Assembly: GCA_030765045.1 (NCBI GenBank)
Contig: CM060962.1
Coordinates: 268,635,846 to 268,699,845, forward strand
Source of the DNA: Tenodera sinensis
Lineage: Eukaryota; Arthropoda; Insecta; Mantodea; Mantidae
Direction: 5' to 3'
DNA: 64,000 bases
Part shown: one piece after another, positions 45,461 through 57,163 of the stretch
Layout: the number at the start of each line of letters is the position of its first letter
Position numbering within the stretch: position 1 is the first letter of the stretch
The notes under the pieces: model-generated
What the model saw: the letters and a program-made list of their open reading frames with translations, nothing else
Told to the model about the DNA's origin: nothing
Databases searched by the model: none
Program-made: the position numbers and the translations under genes

Positions 45461-46489
45461 TGGCAATGCTACGAGGCGTATCGGAAAGAATGTGAAACTG
45501 CCCAGATGTTTACGTGAGCTTATCGCACAAACACGGCGAGACATGCAATCATATCTTCAGGACAGCAACGTCTCTATATCGGCAGGCGCGAGAGATCATC
45601 TATTTGTGTTTTATCACTGACTATACTCCAAGTTACTGTTATTCCGCTGTTCTAATAAAAAAGATAAGAAGCGATCGTAGAGCTCGACAGCCAAGTTCAG
45701 TACACCTCAACGCTTTGCCAAGTACTACACGTAATAGAGAAGTAATAAAATAGGAAAAAGAAAGTGTTTATAAATGGTTTTGGAATAGGTAAATTGCAGC
45801 TAGTAGAGACAGTAAGAATGTTTTCCCTCTCTTGGTGCTGTATGTACATATTCGGGAAATATTGGTACCCAGAAGGGAACGCAGTATGCCGCAACCTTGA
45901 AGAGTAATGCCTGTTGGCAGTACCTATCTCATTATATCGCCGTATTTAATGACTCATTTGCAAGGCAATTTATTTTAGTGGTAGGAGGGGGGGGGGACAG
46001 TTTGTCAGGAAATGCGGGTTGGACATTTACGTGCAATAAAAGCGACCAGAGATGCAGCGATAGACGCGCTACCTACCTCCTGAGGAGTTGAAATGGGTGT
46101 GACTGTCACACCGGAAGTACTAACCGCTGAATGATGCATGACCACGGTCTTATAATGAGCTACTTATTAATGGTAGTGGGCCATGCAAACCCCAACCACA
46201 TCTTCCGTTCAAAACTTCGCTCTTGCACAGTTAATGTTAGTGCTGGAGTTGGGGCAAGCACATTTGCGTCGACAGAGATGCGTTTGTCACTTAGTGGTGA
46301 AGGAAACTGATATAGTTCACTATGTTCGATAACAGTCACAGCTGATATGTTTACTTTCTCTGCATTCTACCCAAGAATTCGTTACTCGCTTTTCACTGGG
46401 GATACACGTTTTGAGGCGCTTTGAATAAAAAATATCTATAAAAGAAACAGATCCGTGCGTGTATGAAAGTCTGTTAAATGTCATCCTTC
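45461..46489. other. unannotated DNA
   Basis: A mariner-terminus-like CTACGAGGCGTATCGGAAAG occurs at 45469, but no partner end was found. Other frames are chance-like. Confidence 0.3.
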
Positions 46490-46745
46490 GTGGTCTAGGA
46501 TCTAGGGGTAACATGCTAGCCTCTGGCTCCTGAGGTCGCGGGTTCAAACTCGGTGGAGGACGATGGATTTTTTCGGGCGTAAAATCCATAGCATGGCTTC
46601 CTTCGAAAGGGTAATAAAGTCGCTGGTCCCATGTCGCCTTACGACACGTAAAAGAGCCTTAAGCCTGTGAGGCCTTTGAGCAACATTAAGCGGTCTTTGA
46701 CGCCCAGTGTAGAATGGTACGCTAAGAACCACAGCAGTTAAAGAG
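46490..46745 (+). mobile_element. tRNA-derived SINE
   Basis: A box region TCGTGGTCTAGGATCTAGGG with GTAACATGCTAGCC, then the anticodon-arm equivalent CTCTGGCTCCTGAGG and the B box GGTCGCGGGTTCAAACTCG. The body GGGCGTAAAATCCATAGC-ATGGCTTCC and GGTACGCTAAGAACCACAGC follows, and the 3' end runs into an A-rich tail (CATAAATAAAA) and the TTTA microsatellite. The tRNA-like half is well preserved. Confidence 0.78.
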
Positions 46746-46767
46746 CGTCCATAAATAAAAACTCACA

Positions 46768-46816
46768 TTTATTTATTTGTTTGTTTGTTTGTTTATTTAT
46801 TTATTTATTTATTTGT

Positions 46817-46911
<95 letters not shown>

Positions 46912-46931
46912 CTTATTTATTGATTTATTTA
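46768..46931. repeat. TTTA / TTTG tetranucleotide array
   Basis: About 160 bp of (ATTT)n with a (GTTT)n block near the start. It abuts the SINE tail on the left and a family A fragment on the right. Confidence 0.97.
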
Positions 46932-47010
46932 AAGTACCAAAATTGGTATTAAAGTTCAGCATCTTCCAAGGATGCGACAGTGAGATTTTCGTCAGTTTAA
47001 TAAAGCGAAA
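46932..47010 (-). mobile_element. short family A fragment, minus strand
   Basis: The minus-strand reading gives ATCTCACTGTCGCATCCTTGG, AAGATGCTGAACTTTAATAC and CAATTTTGGTACTTT. Confidence 0.7.
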
Positions 47011-50000
47011 GAACGCTGGTTTTCATTATTTTTCTTAAATTGTGATTTCTGGCTCATTAGTGCATTTAAAACGTTCCTTAATTTTAGGTATTCCCTTGGA
47101 ACTTTCTATTATTCATACAATATTAGGACAGTAAAGTAAATAACTAAAATGGTAGTGTGTAGCCTTGTGTAGCTTGATAGTAATTTTCTTTTTTAAGTCG
47201 TCATGGTACAAATTTAGGCTAAGAGTTAGCTGACTGTAAGAAAAGTTTGCGTCTCAGCCACGGTGTACACATATGTCATTATATACTATGTACATATACC
47301 TGCACAGTATATAATACGTGGTCCAACATTTTCCAATAATTTTGATTTTAATGAATAATTTATACTAATGTGTATCTAACATGGGCTGCCTTGAAGTCGT
47401 GTTCGCGAGGCAAGGATGGCCAAACATATTGTCATCTAACAATATACCTTACATCCTACTTGTTAAAAAAATACACCATATGCTAGTTTATTTACTTCCA
47501 TCAAAGGTGTGAGCTGCATATTTAAAAATTCAAATATCTTGTTCACTATTCAATTTTTGCTTTTAAATGTTAACATAAACAATCATAAGCAAGCTTCTGT
47601 CAAGATTTATTAGATAGAATATTTTGATGAAACATGTAGAGTTTTAGAATTCTTTTCTGCCTAAGCCAGTCACCATATGCAACAGTGGGGTACCTGCATT
47701 GCAAGAATAAGGAACTGGCACGAATTTGGATATTCTTAAAAATTTTAATCTGCGTTTTAATTCTTATTTACTACTTAGAAGCCGTTTTATTTCCGGTTTT
47801 CAAATCTTTAGTTGTAGTTAAAGGATAGCGGGGAATAGGTAGGGAGTGAGCGAGTGAGTGAATGAGTGAGCGAGTGAGTGAATGGGTGAGCAAGTGAATG
47901 GGGTTTAAGGGCCCGTCGCCGTTTTGTTACCTGTTATGGATGATATGTTTCTAAGTGTTCATTAAGTTTCAGTTTTCCGGAATTACCGTTTACTTTATTG
48001 AGAATTTGTTTTGAAGCAATTCCAAGGCAATAATTTGAAATCAACTATCAACTCTTTTTAATATTAATGAACAACAGTTTTGCCCTAAGAAATACATATT
48101 TACAACATCGTATGTGAAGCGTATTAATTTCATTTATATTTTTCTGCCTTTCTATTCTTTACAGTTTTTTAAAGAATACTACACGCACTTCCTTTATTCT
48201 GCGGTTCTGGATAAGATTATATACGTATTCATCCCTACTTAATGCGTAGCATGTTTTTATATTCCAGCCGTGTGGTTCCTTACGTTTCTTCATGATATAT
48301 TACAATTTCTATTATATTTGAACTCTTAAATTAATAATATAAGTATATAATCTGCTTAAATACATATTAAATCGTACTAATACTGCTTAACTAAGACTGT
48401 ACATACCTATAGTAAATAATTATTCGTTTGTTTGCGGCCTTTCTCAGATCATACTTACATAGGCTGTTTCATCTTAGATTCTTCTTCCATTTTGTTATTC
48501 ATTCAAAAAAATTTAATCAGTTATGTGGTTAAGGGTACACCAAAGTGAAAAATGTGATTTTCTAAAGTATTGAAGTTAGATACGTACTTAATTTTTTGCA
48601 CAGGCATTACTTGCAACCAAAGAGACGTGTGTACCAAATTCCATTCTAACATCTAATAACATTCCTGATATATTAATTAATTTTTATACATTTTATTGGG
48701 TATAATAAAAATCTATCTCCTCCAACAGATGTTGAGCAACAGAGGTTATTTTCTTAAAATCGTATCTCTTATTACCTTTGTAACAGCTTGTTTTTTTTTA
48801 AAGTTCTGATGCAGTGAATCGTTTTTCTTGAAAATAATTTTTAATATAGCAAGGTGTAAAAATGCCATAAGACAGCGCATCATTATACTGATTAGTTTTT
48901 AGAAAAACGCATACGCAATATCAAAATTCCAAAACGACATTTTATTACCCATATTGTGAACTATATTGGAAAACACTTTTAGATCTCTAGCTAGATTTTT
49001 GTGGGAGAAGATACATTTTGAATATCAAAAAGTAACAAGAAAATCGTTTCCAAGAAAAATGAGCTTAAAGTTGCAATTAAAGGCAGAGGCGCACCACTTT
49101 AAAAAGGCGTCAAAATATGTGTTCCACCCTCCCTAAGGGGTTAAAACTTCGCAGATATATTCTTTAAGGTATGGTTCATTTTTTGTAATAAAAATCCAAA
49201 ACTCGATTTTTTTTTACCTAACAGGCTAAAATATCACTTCGGTGTTCCCTTCAATGTTTTCTGCAAATCTTCTGCTGGAATATTCCCGTTACAAGCAGTA
49301 AATAACTCTTTGTAGTCACCATGGGTTACTGTAAAATTAGAACACAAAGTTTTAACCAGAAGGTATGAAAGAAAGTAGTGAAGGCCCCCAAATCGTGTAT
49401 CAGCAGACCTGATGCGAGTACATCCCCACACTGTCACTAGAAACTCCAACTGTACCGAATCCACAACAGAGAATATTTTTACGCGTCACAGAGATTACAA
49501 CTTATTTGCTGCTGTTATGCTTTTTGACCACGCGTGTACTCCCCCTTGGGTGCTTTGTTAAAAAATTTACACGGACAGACATCACATGTGGACGGAGACA
49601 GAAACCACAACATGGCCAAAACTTTTTCGTTTTCACGCTTTGTGGAGGTGACCTAACCCACCACGACGCATGAAATGGATGTCTTCAAGCGCGTCCGAGG
49701 GTGGAAGGGGGCGTTCCCAGCATTGCATTATTTGTAAACTCATCCGAGGAATGACGGACTTGCAGGAAGCTGTATATATGCAAGACATGGTGCTTGCTAT
49801 ACCTTAGCATATCGACAAACTTTGATATCAAATTTACAGTATTCATAAACATGTTATACCGCATAACTTGACACAGAAGTAGGTGCGAAAAATCTCTTAA
49901 CGCGAGGTTTTTCATATTATTTACCAAGTTCATACAACCTATTCATATACTTCTTGGCCACCAGGTGAGCCAAGGGAGGGTAGAGCAGGTCCTTGCAGCA

Positions 50001-50094
50001 AGCGGCACACACAGTACTTATGTAAACAGTGCAGGTGACGTTGAACGTTCTACTCTGTTACAAGTGAATGGTAAAAGAGGCCACCACCAACGAC
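47011..50094. other. unannotated A+T-rich DNA
   Basis: The longest stretch without a recognised element. It includes a (GAGT/GAGC) tract at 47843-47900. Minus-strand open frames at 49234-49464 and 49685-49933 have no known motif. A cryptic host exon cannot be excluded. Confidence 0.35.
47843..47900. repeat. GAGT tetranucleotide tract with ~32-bp higher-order period
   Basis: GAGCGAGTGAGTGAAT recurs at about 32-bp intervals within a GAGT tract. Confidence 0.9.
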
Positions 50095-50376
50095 AGTACT
50101 ACAGCTGCAAAAAACTTTTAAAAGAAACGTACAATAAATACAAAATGCACGATGTGGATGAATTAGCTGCTAAGCATGGCCATGTAGTTAAGACTGCTTC
50201 CTTATCTTTGTACTTTGAATCCCGTTGAATATATATGGTCCAAACTAAAGAGAAACATTGCAGTCAATAATGTCTTCGGAAGAAAAAATGTTACTGAAAT
50301 TCGAGCCTTAGTTCAAAATACTACAAAAGTCATTGAAAACAAGAATCATTGGCCTACATACGCCATGTTGAACTAG
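50095..50376 (+). pseudogene. IS630/Tc1-type transposase C-terminal remnant
   Basis: The first frame reads KKLLKETYNKYKMHDVDELA-AKHGHVV. After a one-base shift near 50190 the second reads RLLPYLCTLNPVEYIWSKLK, RNIAVNNV, then VTEIRALVQNTTKVIENKNH-W up to a stop at 50374. The block before the third catalytic acidic residue (GH-x-V-x-R-L-P-P-Y...L-N-P-I-E-x-I-W) is the C-terminal signature of IS630-Tc1-type transposases. The frameshift makes it inactive. It may be the same family as the N-terminal fragment at 14977. Confidence 0.8.
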
Positions 50377-50720
50377 AAAACGAATATTTTTCCTTTGAAG
50401 ATATAATGAAAAACAGCCACCCCCTGTTAATCTACCTGCAAGACCCCGGCCACGATATATTAATGTTAAATTAATTTCATGGTGTAATTAGTAAAATCTA
50501 ATACTTATATATTTTACTGTTTTATTTATTCTTCATGTTTGCAGATTATTGAACGTCCCTGGTATCTTCTTCGGCCTATTAGATTCAGGTTTCTTATTTA
50601 CAATCACGTCTAAGAAGCAGTTCTCCACCAAACAGATACTGTAAACAAAGTTGGCTATCATTTTGCATAATAAAGACGATATTACATCACTGCTCACGCG
50701 TGGTACACGACCACCACGTG
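50377..50720. other. unannotated DNA
   Basis: May include the 3' flank of the transposon above, but no TIR was identified. Confidence 0.3.
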
Positions 50721-50728
50721 CCTTACCT

Positions 50729-50972
50729 CAGTGATATTGAACCTGGGGTACACGCACCCCCAAGACTTCTTAGGGGATACGTAAATTTAGTATAATTTAA
50801 TTTAATGTAACCCTTCGTTGTGTAGTATTAAATAAGTTATAAATAGTATAGTATATCTTAGATATAGTTACATATATAATTTGAATTAAGGATAGGCTAG
50901 GCATAGGTGTACAGGCTGAAATGGAACATTTTCTTTGGGGGTACAGGAAGAAAAAAAGGTTGAATATCATTG
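50729..50972. mobile_element. 244-bp hAT MITE with 8-bp TSD
   Basis: Ends CAGTGATATTGAACCTGG and, reverse-complemented, CAATGATATTCAACCTTT. The next inward feature is GGTACACGCACCCCC on the left and, on the reverse complement of the right, CTGTACCCCC. Flanking 8-mers are CCTTACCT (50721-50728) and ACTTACCT (50973-50980), 7/8 identical. The C-A-x-T-G-x-T-x-T-C-A-A-C-C terminus and 8-bp TSD are typical of hAT. Non-coding, A+T-rich interior. Confidence 0.85.
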
Positions 50973-50980
50973 ACTTACCT

Positions 50981-52189
50981 GAACTAGGGGGAAGGTCAGG
51001 GTAGCCTAACCCCTCTACCCTCCCCTCCCCCCACTTTCAAGCCCTGGCCGAAAAGAATACAAATGAACTGTACTTGCCAACTTTCACGGCTTGCCATGGA
51101 CAGATTCCAAGTGTGACAGATATTTACCACAGACATTCTATTGCATGATATTTGAAACTTAAGATTACAGACTGAATATACCGAGCTAATTGGTATACCG
51201 TGCTATGATAGGCTAGAGCTCATCTGTGTGTCTTGTCAATCAACACAATCATGGTACTTCTTCACTGGGCCGCAACAAAATTGGGTGCTTTTAGATGTAC
51301 TTATTTACACCAAAAACGTATACATTGAATTTCAAATTTAAAAGCATCATTAGGATGATCCGTTTGAGATGTTGGACAAATAAAACGCTATATATGAGGT
51401 TAATGTACACACACGTTTGCTGTAACGTAAGCAGGAAGGATGGAAGTCAACAATGAGCCGAGAAGAACCATCCGCTTGGGATGGCAGCGCTATCGTGCAG
51501 AGGAGACAAAACGGTGGTCAAGTGCGCTCAGTGAGTCGTATGAGATGTGTGGGTTCTCGCTTACTCAAATAATGCACTTGTGCTTGATTACTCGACTACC
51601 CACACGAAATGTGGCTTCGTTCGTTAACACTCATCGATTTAACCTGTGATCGTCCGATTTCTAACAGCAAATTTGAGACGAGCTTCGTTATTACTCAGCG
51701 AGAAAGCTTGATTTCGCTGAATACGGTATGCAAACATTTTAAGGCATTGCCTAACAGTCCTTTGACATGTTGCGTATGGCGTATTCTGCTCTGCTGATGA
51801 GCGACGGAGTGACTGTTGATCATGGCTTACCGAAGCAAATTGCTCAGACTCAAAGTGCTTAAGCTCTTATATATAACATATTACTTTCCTGGCATCCCAA
51901 ATAGCACCCTGTACTACATTACGGCATAGGGGGTCAATTTAAGGATTTTGTTTTGGAGGATTGCATTATGTGAGTAGGTTATTTAAGGATGGGCGTACAT
52001 TATAATGGTAGACAGATTAGATGTTTGGAAATAGTAGCTAACACTTGGAGTAGCCATTGCGAAGGAAATTATCCAGTCACTTTTAGAGTGTGGGTTATGC
52101 AACGGTGGTGGACACCTCGATCACTGTGATACGTGAAATCTGTTGCAGCTACCATCTTCAGATGGGACGAAGTGAAGAAACCACGGAGG
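50981..52189. other. unannotated DNA
   Basis: Nothing recognised. Confidence 0.35.
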
Positions 52190-52530
52190 CTACTAGCTGC
52201 AGGTAATCAGGCTACAGAGCCGCGTGGAAATTTCAACAGCTCCTGGCTCGAATACCTGTGTTTCTAGTGTCCACGGAGTATACTCCTTCCTTGGAGCAAG
52301 CATTCGTGCCATATTTTGGGCGCCGCCACACACCATTAAACCTAGAAAGAGAGAAGAAAACGGAATGAAATGGAAATGAGAGTAGTAGATTTGCCTTTTT
52401 CGGCATTCGTCTACCAACCAGGGAACACCACGAAAGACTTTAGGTTACAGTGGCCTGTTGGCGGAAATCGAATCCCGAGCCTTTCGAATGCGAGTCTCGC
52501 ACTTCACCGCCAAGTCAGTTGTCTTGGTAG
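52190..52530 (-). mobile_element. tRNA-derived SINE, minus strand
   Basis: On the minus strand: A box ACTTGGCGGTGAAGTGCGAG, then ACTCGCATTCGAAAGGC and B box CTCGGGATTCGATTTCCGCC, followed by a body that includes CCCTGGTTGGTAGACGAATG and CGGCGCCCAAAATATGGCAC. The 3' end is not sharply defined. Confidence 0.68.
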
Positions 52531-53128
52531 CCAGCCAGTAAGTGGGTAGTGTTGCAACTGGAAGTATCACCATCTCTCCCAAACGAACTGGTGTTCATTG
52601 TATAAATAGGCATCGTGCGGAACAAACTTCTGATTCAAAAAATGTCCGTTAAATTCGTCCTGGCTTTTAAAGTTTTAGGGGTTGACATGTGAGCTTACCC
52701 AGGGTTCAGATTTGTACATCTAAGTATGGGATAGATACTTAAATGTAATTGTCTGAAAGCGCTTTATTAAGATTTGTGACAATAATTTAGCAACATGGAT
52801 GAAATTGATGGATGCGAAACGAACCCTTGAGGGTAGAAACAGCTATTTGAGGAATAAATTCGTCTTTATGGCCCAGTTTTATGCATTTGCAAAAAAGTGA
52901 CGCTATGGTCTCCCTTGGTCCCAGTAACAAACTAATAATCTGCATTTTAGAAAGATAGCACTTCTCTTTGCAATGCAAGTTCCCTTTTTTCTGTTTCCAC
53001 CTCTTGCAGCTGTCCTGTATGCATTTCAAACTAATTATAGTTGTGTTCCGAGCTCCTGAACCCTCCGGGGTGAGATACGGGAGAGGGGAAACTCTTATTT
53101 ATTGTCATTCCACAGCGAGCGTCTATAC
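52531..53128. other. unannotated DNA
   Basis: Nothing recognised. Confidence 0.3.
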
Positions 53129-53359
53129 CAGGGGTCGACAAATCTGTATCGACTGATGATATGACATATTATCACCGTCAGGAGCAAGCAATACGTCGCC
53201 CAGTTTCAACCCTTGCTCAACACGTGTTAAACGCAAACAAGCAGTGGTGGACACCACATCGATAGAAATGGCTCTTTCAAAACCACGAAAACGAAAAGAA
53301 CCTTCCTATTCCAAGTGGAGAGGGAAAAATAATAATTTTGCTGGATTATTGTTGAAAAT

Positions 53360-53557
53360 GTGAAATTTCTATTGCGTTTGAAAGTTTTGATTGGTATTTA
53401 CAAGTCAAACATTAAATGGCATTACGAACGTTGTCACAAAGACTACAACCAAGTCAAGTACGAAATCTTAAGGTATTTGAAAATAATATTACAAAACCAG
53501 TCTTTGTGTAAAACTAGTTACAAATTGAGGTTGCGAATTTACAAAGACAAATTTTGA
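53360..53557 (+). pseudogene. hAT transposase BED-finger remnant
   Basis: KSNIKWHYERCHKDYNQVKY is followed by LKIILQNQSLCKTSYKLRL. The N-x-x-x-H-Y-E-x-x-H-x-D-Y block is the His half of a BED zinc finger as arranged in GTF2IRD2/ZBED5-like hAT transposases, with the usual K/L-Q-rich helix after it. The Cys-x-x-Cys half upstream is not in frame. Confidence 0.7.
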
Positions 53558-53663
53558 AATCGCAATTACAAAACAAGGCTGGTTTCTTTATGTAGAGAAT
53601 TCGATGTGACAACACGTTCGTTTGCTGCTCGTATTAGTGCATATGTATAAGCAATTTTGTTCT

Positions 53664-53786
53664 AAACTGAAGTTTGTAAAATCTAAAAGTAGATCGCGAT
53701 TGACAGATGAAAACTTACGTGCTCTGTTGTACGTGAGTACTTATAAATTAACGTTAGATGTGTGCGAAACCGTCCCGATGAAGTGA
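53664..53786 (+). pseudogene. hAT transposase C-terminal dimerisation remnant
   Basis: Reads KLKFVKSKSRSRLTDENLRA-LLYVSTYKLTLDV. The S-K-x-R-S-R-L-T-D-E-x-L-x-x-L-L-x-x-x-T motif marks the extreme C-terminus of GTF2IRD2/ZBED5-like hAT transposases. It sits about 100 bp after the N-terminal fragment, where a full element would have about 1.5 kb. Confidence 0.72.
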
Positions 53787-53912
53787 TAAATACATTAATG
53801 AAAAATAAATGTTAAAGCCCTCTCAGTCTGTGTTTATGTATTAAGGTTGTATAAAATCAAACTTGTGTTGTAGAAGTTCCTTTACACCGGTACTGCGCCG
53901 TTCGAACCCCTA

Positions 53913-54484
53913 CTTCGAAGCGTGTATCATGTGCATGCCGGGTTGCGTTCCCTGACGTCACAATTCGTGCAATCGCAATGGCCAATTTGCCGACTTCTGG
54001 TCTATACTATACATTGTCTAGTATGTTCGAAGTCCACATTCATGTTATGCTCAATATAAGTATCTCACAGCTTCAAGAATATTTGATACTACTGCGCCCG
54101 CAATGTCTGAGGCTAACAAGTGCAATGTATTCGAAAGGGCATGGCATTTTAAGTAGCATTACAGATAAATATGATGAAGAAAGTGTAGAAACTATATTTA
54201 TGTATATATAGCGATACAAGCTACAAAATGGCTGCATGTTACATTTCAACAGCGTTTACAACCGCCGCGACGTATGTTTCAGTACATTATCGTGTGTACA
54301 CATTCCTTTCAGCGTTCACGAGCTCGGAACACAACTATATTATGCGTTGTGGCTCGATAAGGGGCACTCGACTACGCCCGACAATCAGTTTATTATTGAT
54401 CCTTGCCTGTCGTTCCTGATGGCCCTTTTTTGCTGCTCTGCCGGCTTGTGATCATATTGAAAGTGCAGAATTCAGTTCTGTGTC
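53913..54484. other. unannotated DNA
   Basis: Nothing recognised. Confidence 0.3.
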
Positions 54485-54569
<85 letters not shown>

Positions 54570-54632
54570 GTAATAACAATAATAATAATGATGATCATGA
54601 CAATGACAATGGCAATAACAACAACAACACAT
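54485..54632. repeat. AAT microsatellite
   Basis: (AAT)n to about 54568, then AGT/AAC/ATG variants and CAACAACAAC. Confidence 0.96.
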
Positions 54633-54741
54633 TTTTTTCCGAGCCTGGGCCAAGAATTGTGAGATTGGCACAAATTTCGAGAAAAATTTCACAAAATTTC
54701 GAGCGTTACAATCTGGGCTAGAGTTGGCACAAATAAGAAAA

Positions 54742-55332
54742 TGTAACGCCGTTTCACCTTATTGCCGGAAATAGTTATTTATGTAATTAGTGTGTAACCT
54801 GACTGAATATTCCCAGAGCATTTCGTTTGTCATGTAAACAGCTTAAACATATTGCGACAAAAACGACAAAATCCAGTCCAGTTACTTTTCTATCACTTTC
54901 TCTTCTAATCTTTTGCACAAAAACACAGTTCTCTTCTACTGACGTTAACACAGTCTACAGTCTTTTGTAATATTACAACTCACAAATGTTTACTTCTCAT
55001 AACTTTGACTCTATCCTTTCATTGTCTCTCTTAACTTTCTATCTTATACACTAACTCCGAAGATACGATCACTCGATGCTCGTTAAAGCTTCTTTCACTT
55101 CGACGCGACGTGCCACACACACAGCTGTCTCGCACTCACTGACCGACTCATGTCTATAACTCCCTCTTCCTGCTGATTCATTGCCTCCCTATATAGCGGG
55201 GATGACGTCACACGGACCTTTTGCGAACTTCTTCAAACACGTCGGCGACTTTCTTTGCTCACCGGCCTTGTATGTGGTGTGAAGTAGCTTAACCCCGACA
55301 ACCCTTTGTTTTACGCCGCGCCCGGTGTCACA
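54742..55332 (-). mobile_element. candidate solo or truncated LTR, minus strand
   Basis: On the minus strand the segment starts TGTGACACCGGGCGCGGCG and ends ...GGTGAAACGGCGTTACA. The terminal inverted pair TGTGACACCG / TGTAACGCCG matches at 8 of 10. A TATA-like CTATATAG lies at 55191-55199 about 140 bp from the start, preceded by TGACGTCA. Length (591 bp), TG...CA ends and promoter-like centre fit a gypsy-type LTR. At 55333 a family A copy starts abruptly in mid-sequence, as expected at an insertion edge. No matching left flank, TSD or primer-binding site was found. Confidence 0.5.
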
Positions 55333-55334
55333 AT

Positions 55335-55680
55335 ATAGTATTTCGAAATCATTAGACCTATATTTGCTAAAATCAGAAATTTCAAAAAATGTTCCATGTT
55401 AAGGGTAGTTGAGGATAGTGGGATTTCCCTCAAACTCTTCGTGTCGAATCCTTTGAAATTTTTGAACTTAAATATGTATTAAACGTCGCATTTAACCGAC
55501 TTGTCGCTTCTGACTTATGCTAGACACAGGCACGCGCATGCACGGAGCTTTTCTAAAAATGCTTTTTAGAGGGGGGGTGGTGTTCAAGAGATGTCAAGGT
55601 ATGCATTTTGAAAACTTGAGATCGAATTTTTCGAGCAAATACACCATTTCCTCTGCTTACTCTTATTACTTAGTATAAAA
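55335..55680 (+). mobile_element. family A 3' part
   Basis: Starts at the ATATGGCATTTT-equivalent (ATATAGTATTTCGAAATC). It continues TTCCATGTTAAGGGTAGTTG, CTTCGTGTCGAATCCTTTG, ACCGACTTGTCGCTTCTGAC and a short ACGCGCATGCACGG tract. It ends GAGATCGAATTTTTCGAGC and CCTCTGCTTACTC. Confidence 0.75.
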
Positions 55681-56922
55681 ACTAAAATTCGATTAAAGAA
55701 AATTACGTAACTCCTTATTTCCTTTAAAGTTAAAAAGTATCAGCTTCTAATTTCAATGTATTTAGTGATGTTTGAAAAAAATATTACAGTATCAAATTTA
55801 AAAATCTCATAACAGAGAAAATTTCTTATTTTAGTCATGGGAAGACAGGGAAATCATTATTTGAAAAATAGTGTGAACCATGAAATATATAGAACTAAAA
55901 ATGCGGAGGTGCTACAGACCCGTATGTGATTAATGTGGCGTTATAGACATCGATATGACACGTGTACTGTAATGCAGACTGTCTGAACCGTTCATCTTAT
56001 TGCTTGCAACATGGTAAAGGTTTTTTGCTCGCGAATGTATGCGAGGCATTTGTGCATTCTCCGTCCGCCCGATAACTGCTCACATTATCGGCGTGATTCC
56101 GTGTCATTATAGCCAATAGTCTGGCGCGCAGCGAATGTCTCGGTAAAGGTTTGAATTGCTGGTAGTAAAGCTGGTTCTTATTGGCAGCAATAAGAGAGAA
56201 AGAACTTTTATGGCGCCACTTGTGTTCGAAACGCTTCCGCACGCTGCCGAAAATGGCGGGTTTTGTGGCCTTAAGTAAACAGCAGTGCATTGTGTTCACC
56301 AGTTGGACTCGAAGAAATCTTCAACAAATGCCCAGCAGGGAAGTTACAAGCTCTTCGCTGTGCCAAGCTGCTTTAAATTAAAAGGTGACAGCAAAATGTG
56401 ATATCCTAGTGTGTTAAATGCATTCTTTACTAAGCTATTTGAAAATATGTTGCATTACCAGCGTGTTAAGTACTCGCTGCAGAGAACGATGAAGATAAAG
56501 GCGATTGTGGCCCCGAAACCGGGGCATAGCACCGCATGTAGGCCCTTTGTGCTGTGAACATGACCTCTGGGAAGGCGTGATGGGCCCGAAGGGTGAGCAG
56601 ATTCGGGAGACGTCGTGTCAAACACGTACATAATCACTGACGATTCCAGATTGAACGCATCCGACGCCGTTCAAGCCTACTCGCAAGTCCTCCCCCCTCC
56701 AGGGAATGCCTCAAGGGAAGCCACTCACAGAGAGCGGGTCCGTGAGCAGTCCGACCGACGCCAGGTAGAAACCTTCAAAAAGTGCATCACCACCGCCCAG
56801 CAGCAACACGCCGGTTACCATCGGCTAGTCCTTCAACCTTAAAACAGATGATGGTGATGGAAATGATGAACCGGAAAATCAAAGTAGGCAGTCACCACAA
56901 ATGACACCCGGGACCTCCGGAG
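55681..56922. other. unannotated DNA upstream of the gypsy element
   Basis: Open frames at 55997-56299 (minus) and 56615-56842 (plus) show no recognised domain. The sequence becomes more GC-rich from about 56450. Confidence 0.35.
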
Positions 56923-57163
56923 TGTGAGACGGGAACTTCTACGTATATATTTGTAATTTTAGATTAAGAATGTACATAAATATAAGATTTTAGATATAAG
57001 TATAACTTGGTATTGTGCAAAGAAGTTGCCTTTTGAAAGTAGGTTGACCTGAACAAGTTTCTAAAGGCCTCTAGAACTAAAGAAATCAAATCATGTCCTT
57101 AATTTAGTCACATTAGAGTTCATTAAACAGTTAAATAATGTATCGAATGGACAGTATGGGAAA

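Larger units (their letters stand above)
53129..53912 (+). mobile_element. internally deleted hAT transposon
   Basis: Starts CAGGGGTCGACAAATCTG, a hAT-like terminus, and ends ...GTTCGAACCCCTA (reverse complement TAGGGGTTCGAAC). Between them, in order, are a BED-finger fragment and a C-terminal dimerisation fragment of a GTF2IRD2/ZBED5-like hAT transposase. The ~500-residue catalytic middle is missing. No convincing 8-bp duplication was found, so the exact ends are tentative. Confidence 0.65.

Noticed and set aside
45469..45490. Mariner terminal inverted repeat
   Set aside because: CTACGAGGCGTATCGGAAAG resembles mariner ends, but no partner terminus or TA duplication was found nearby.
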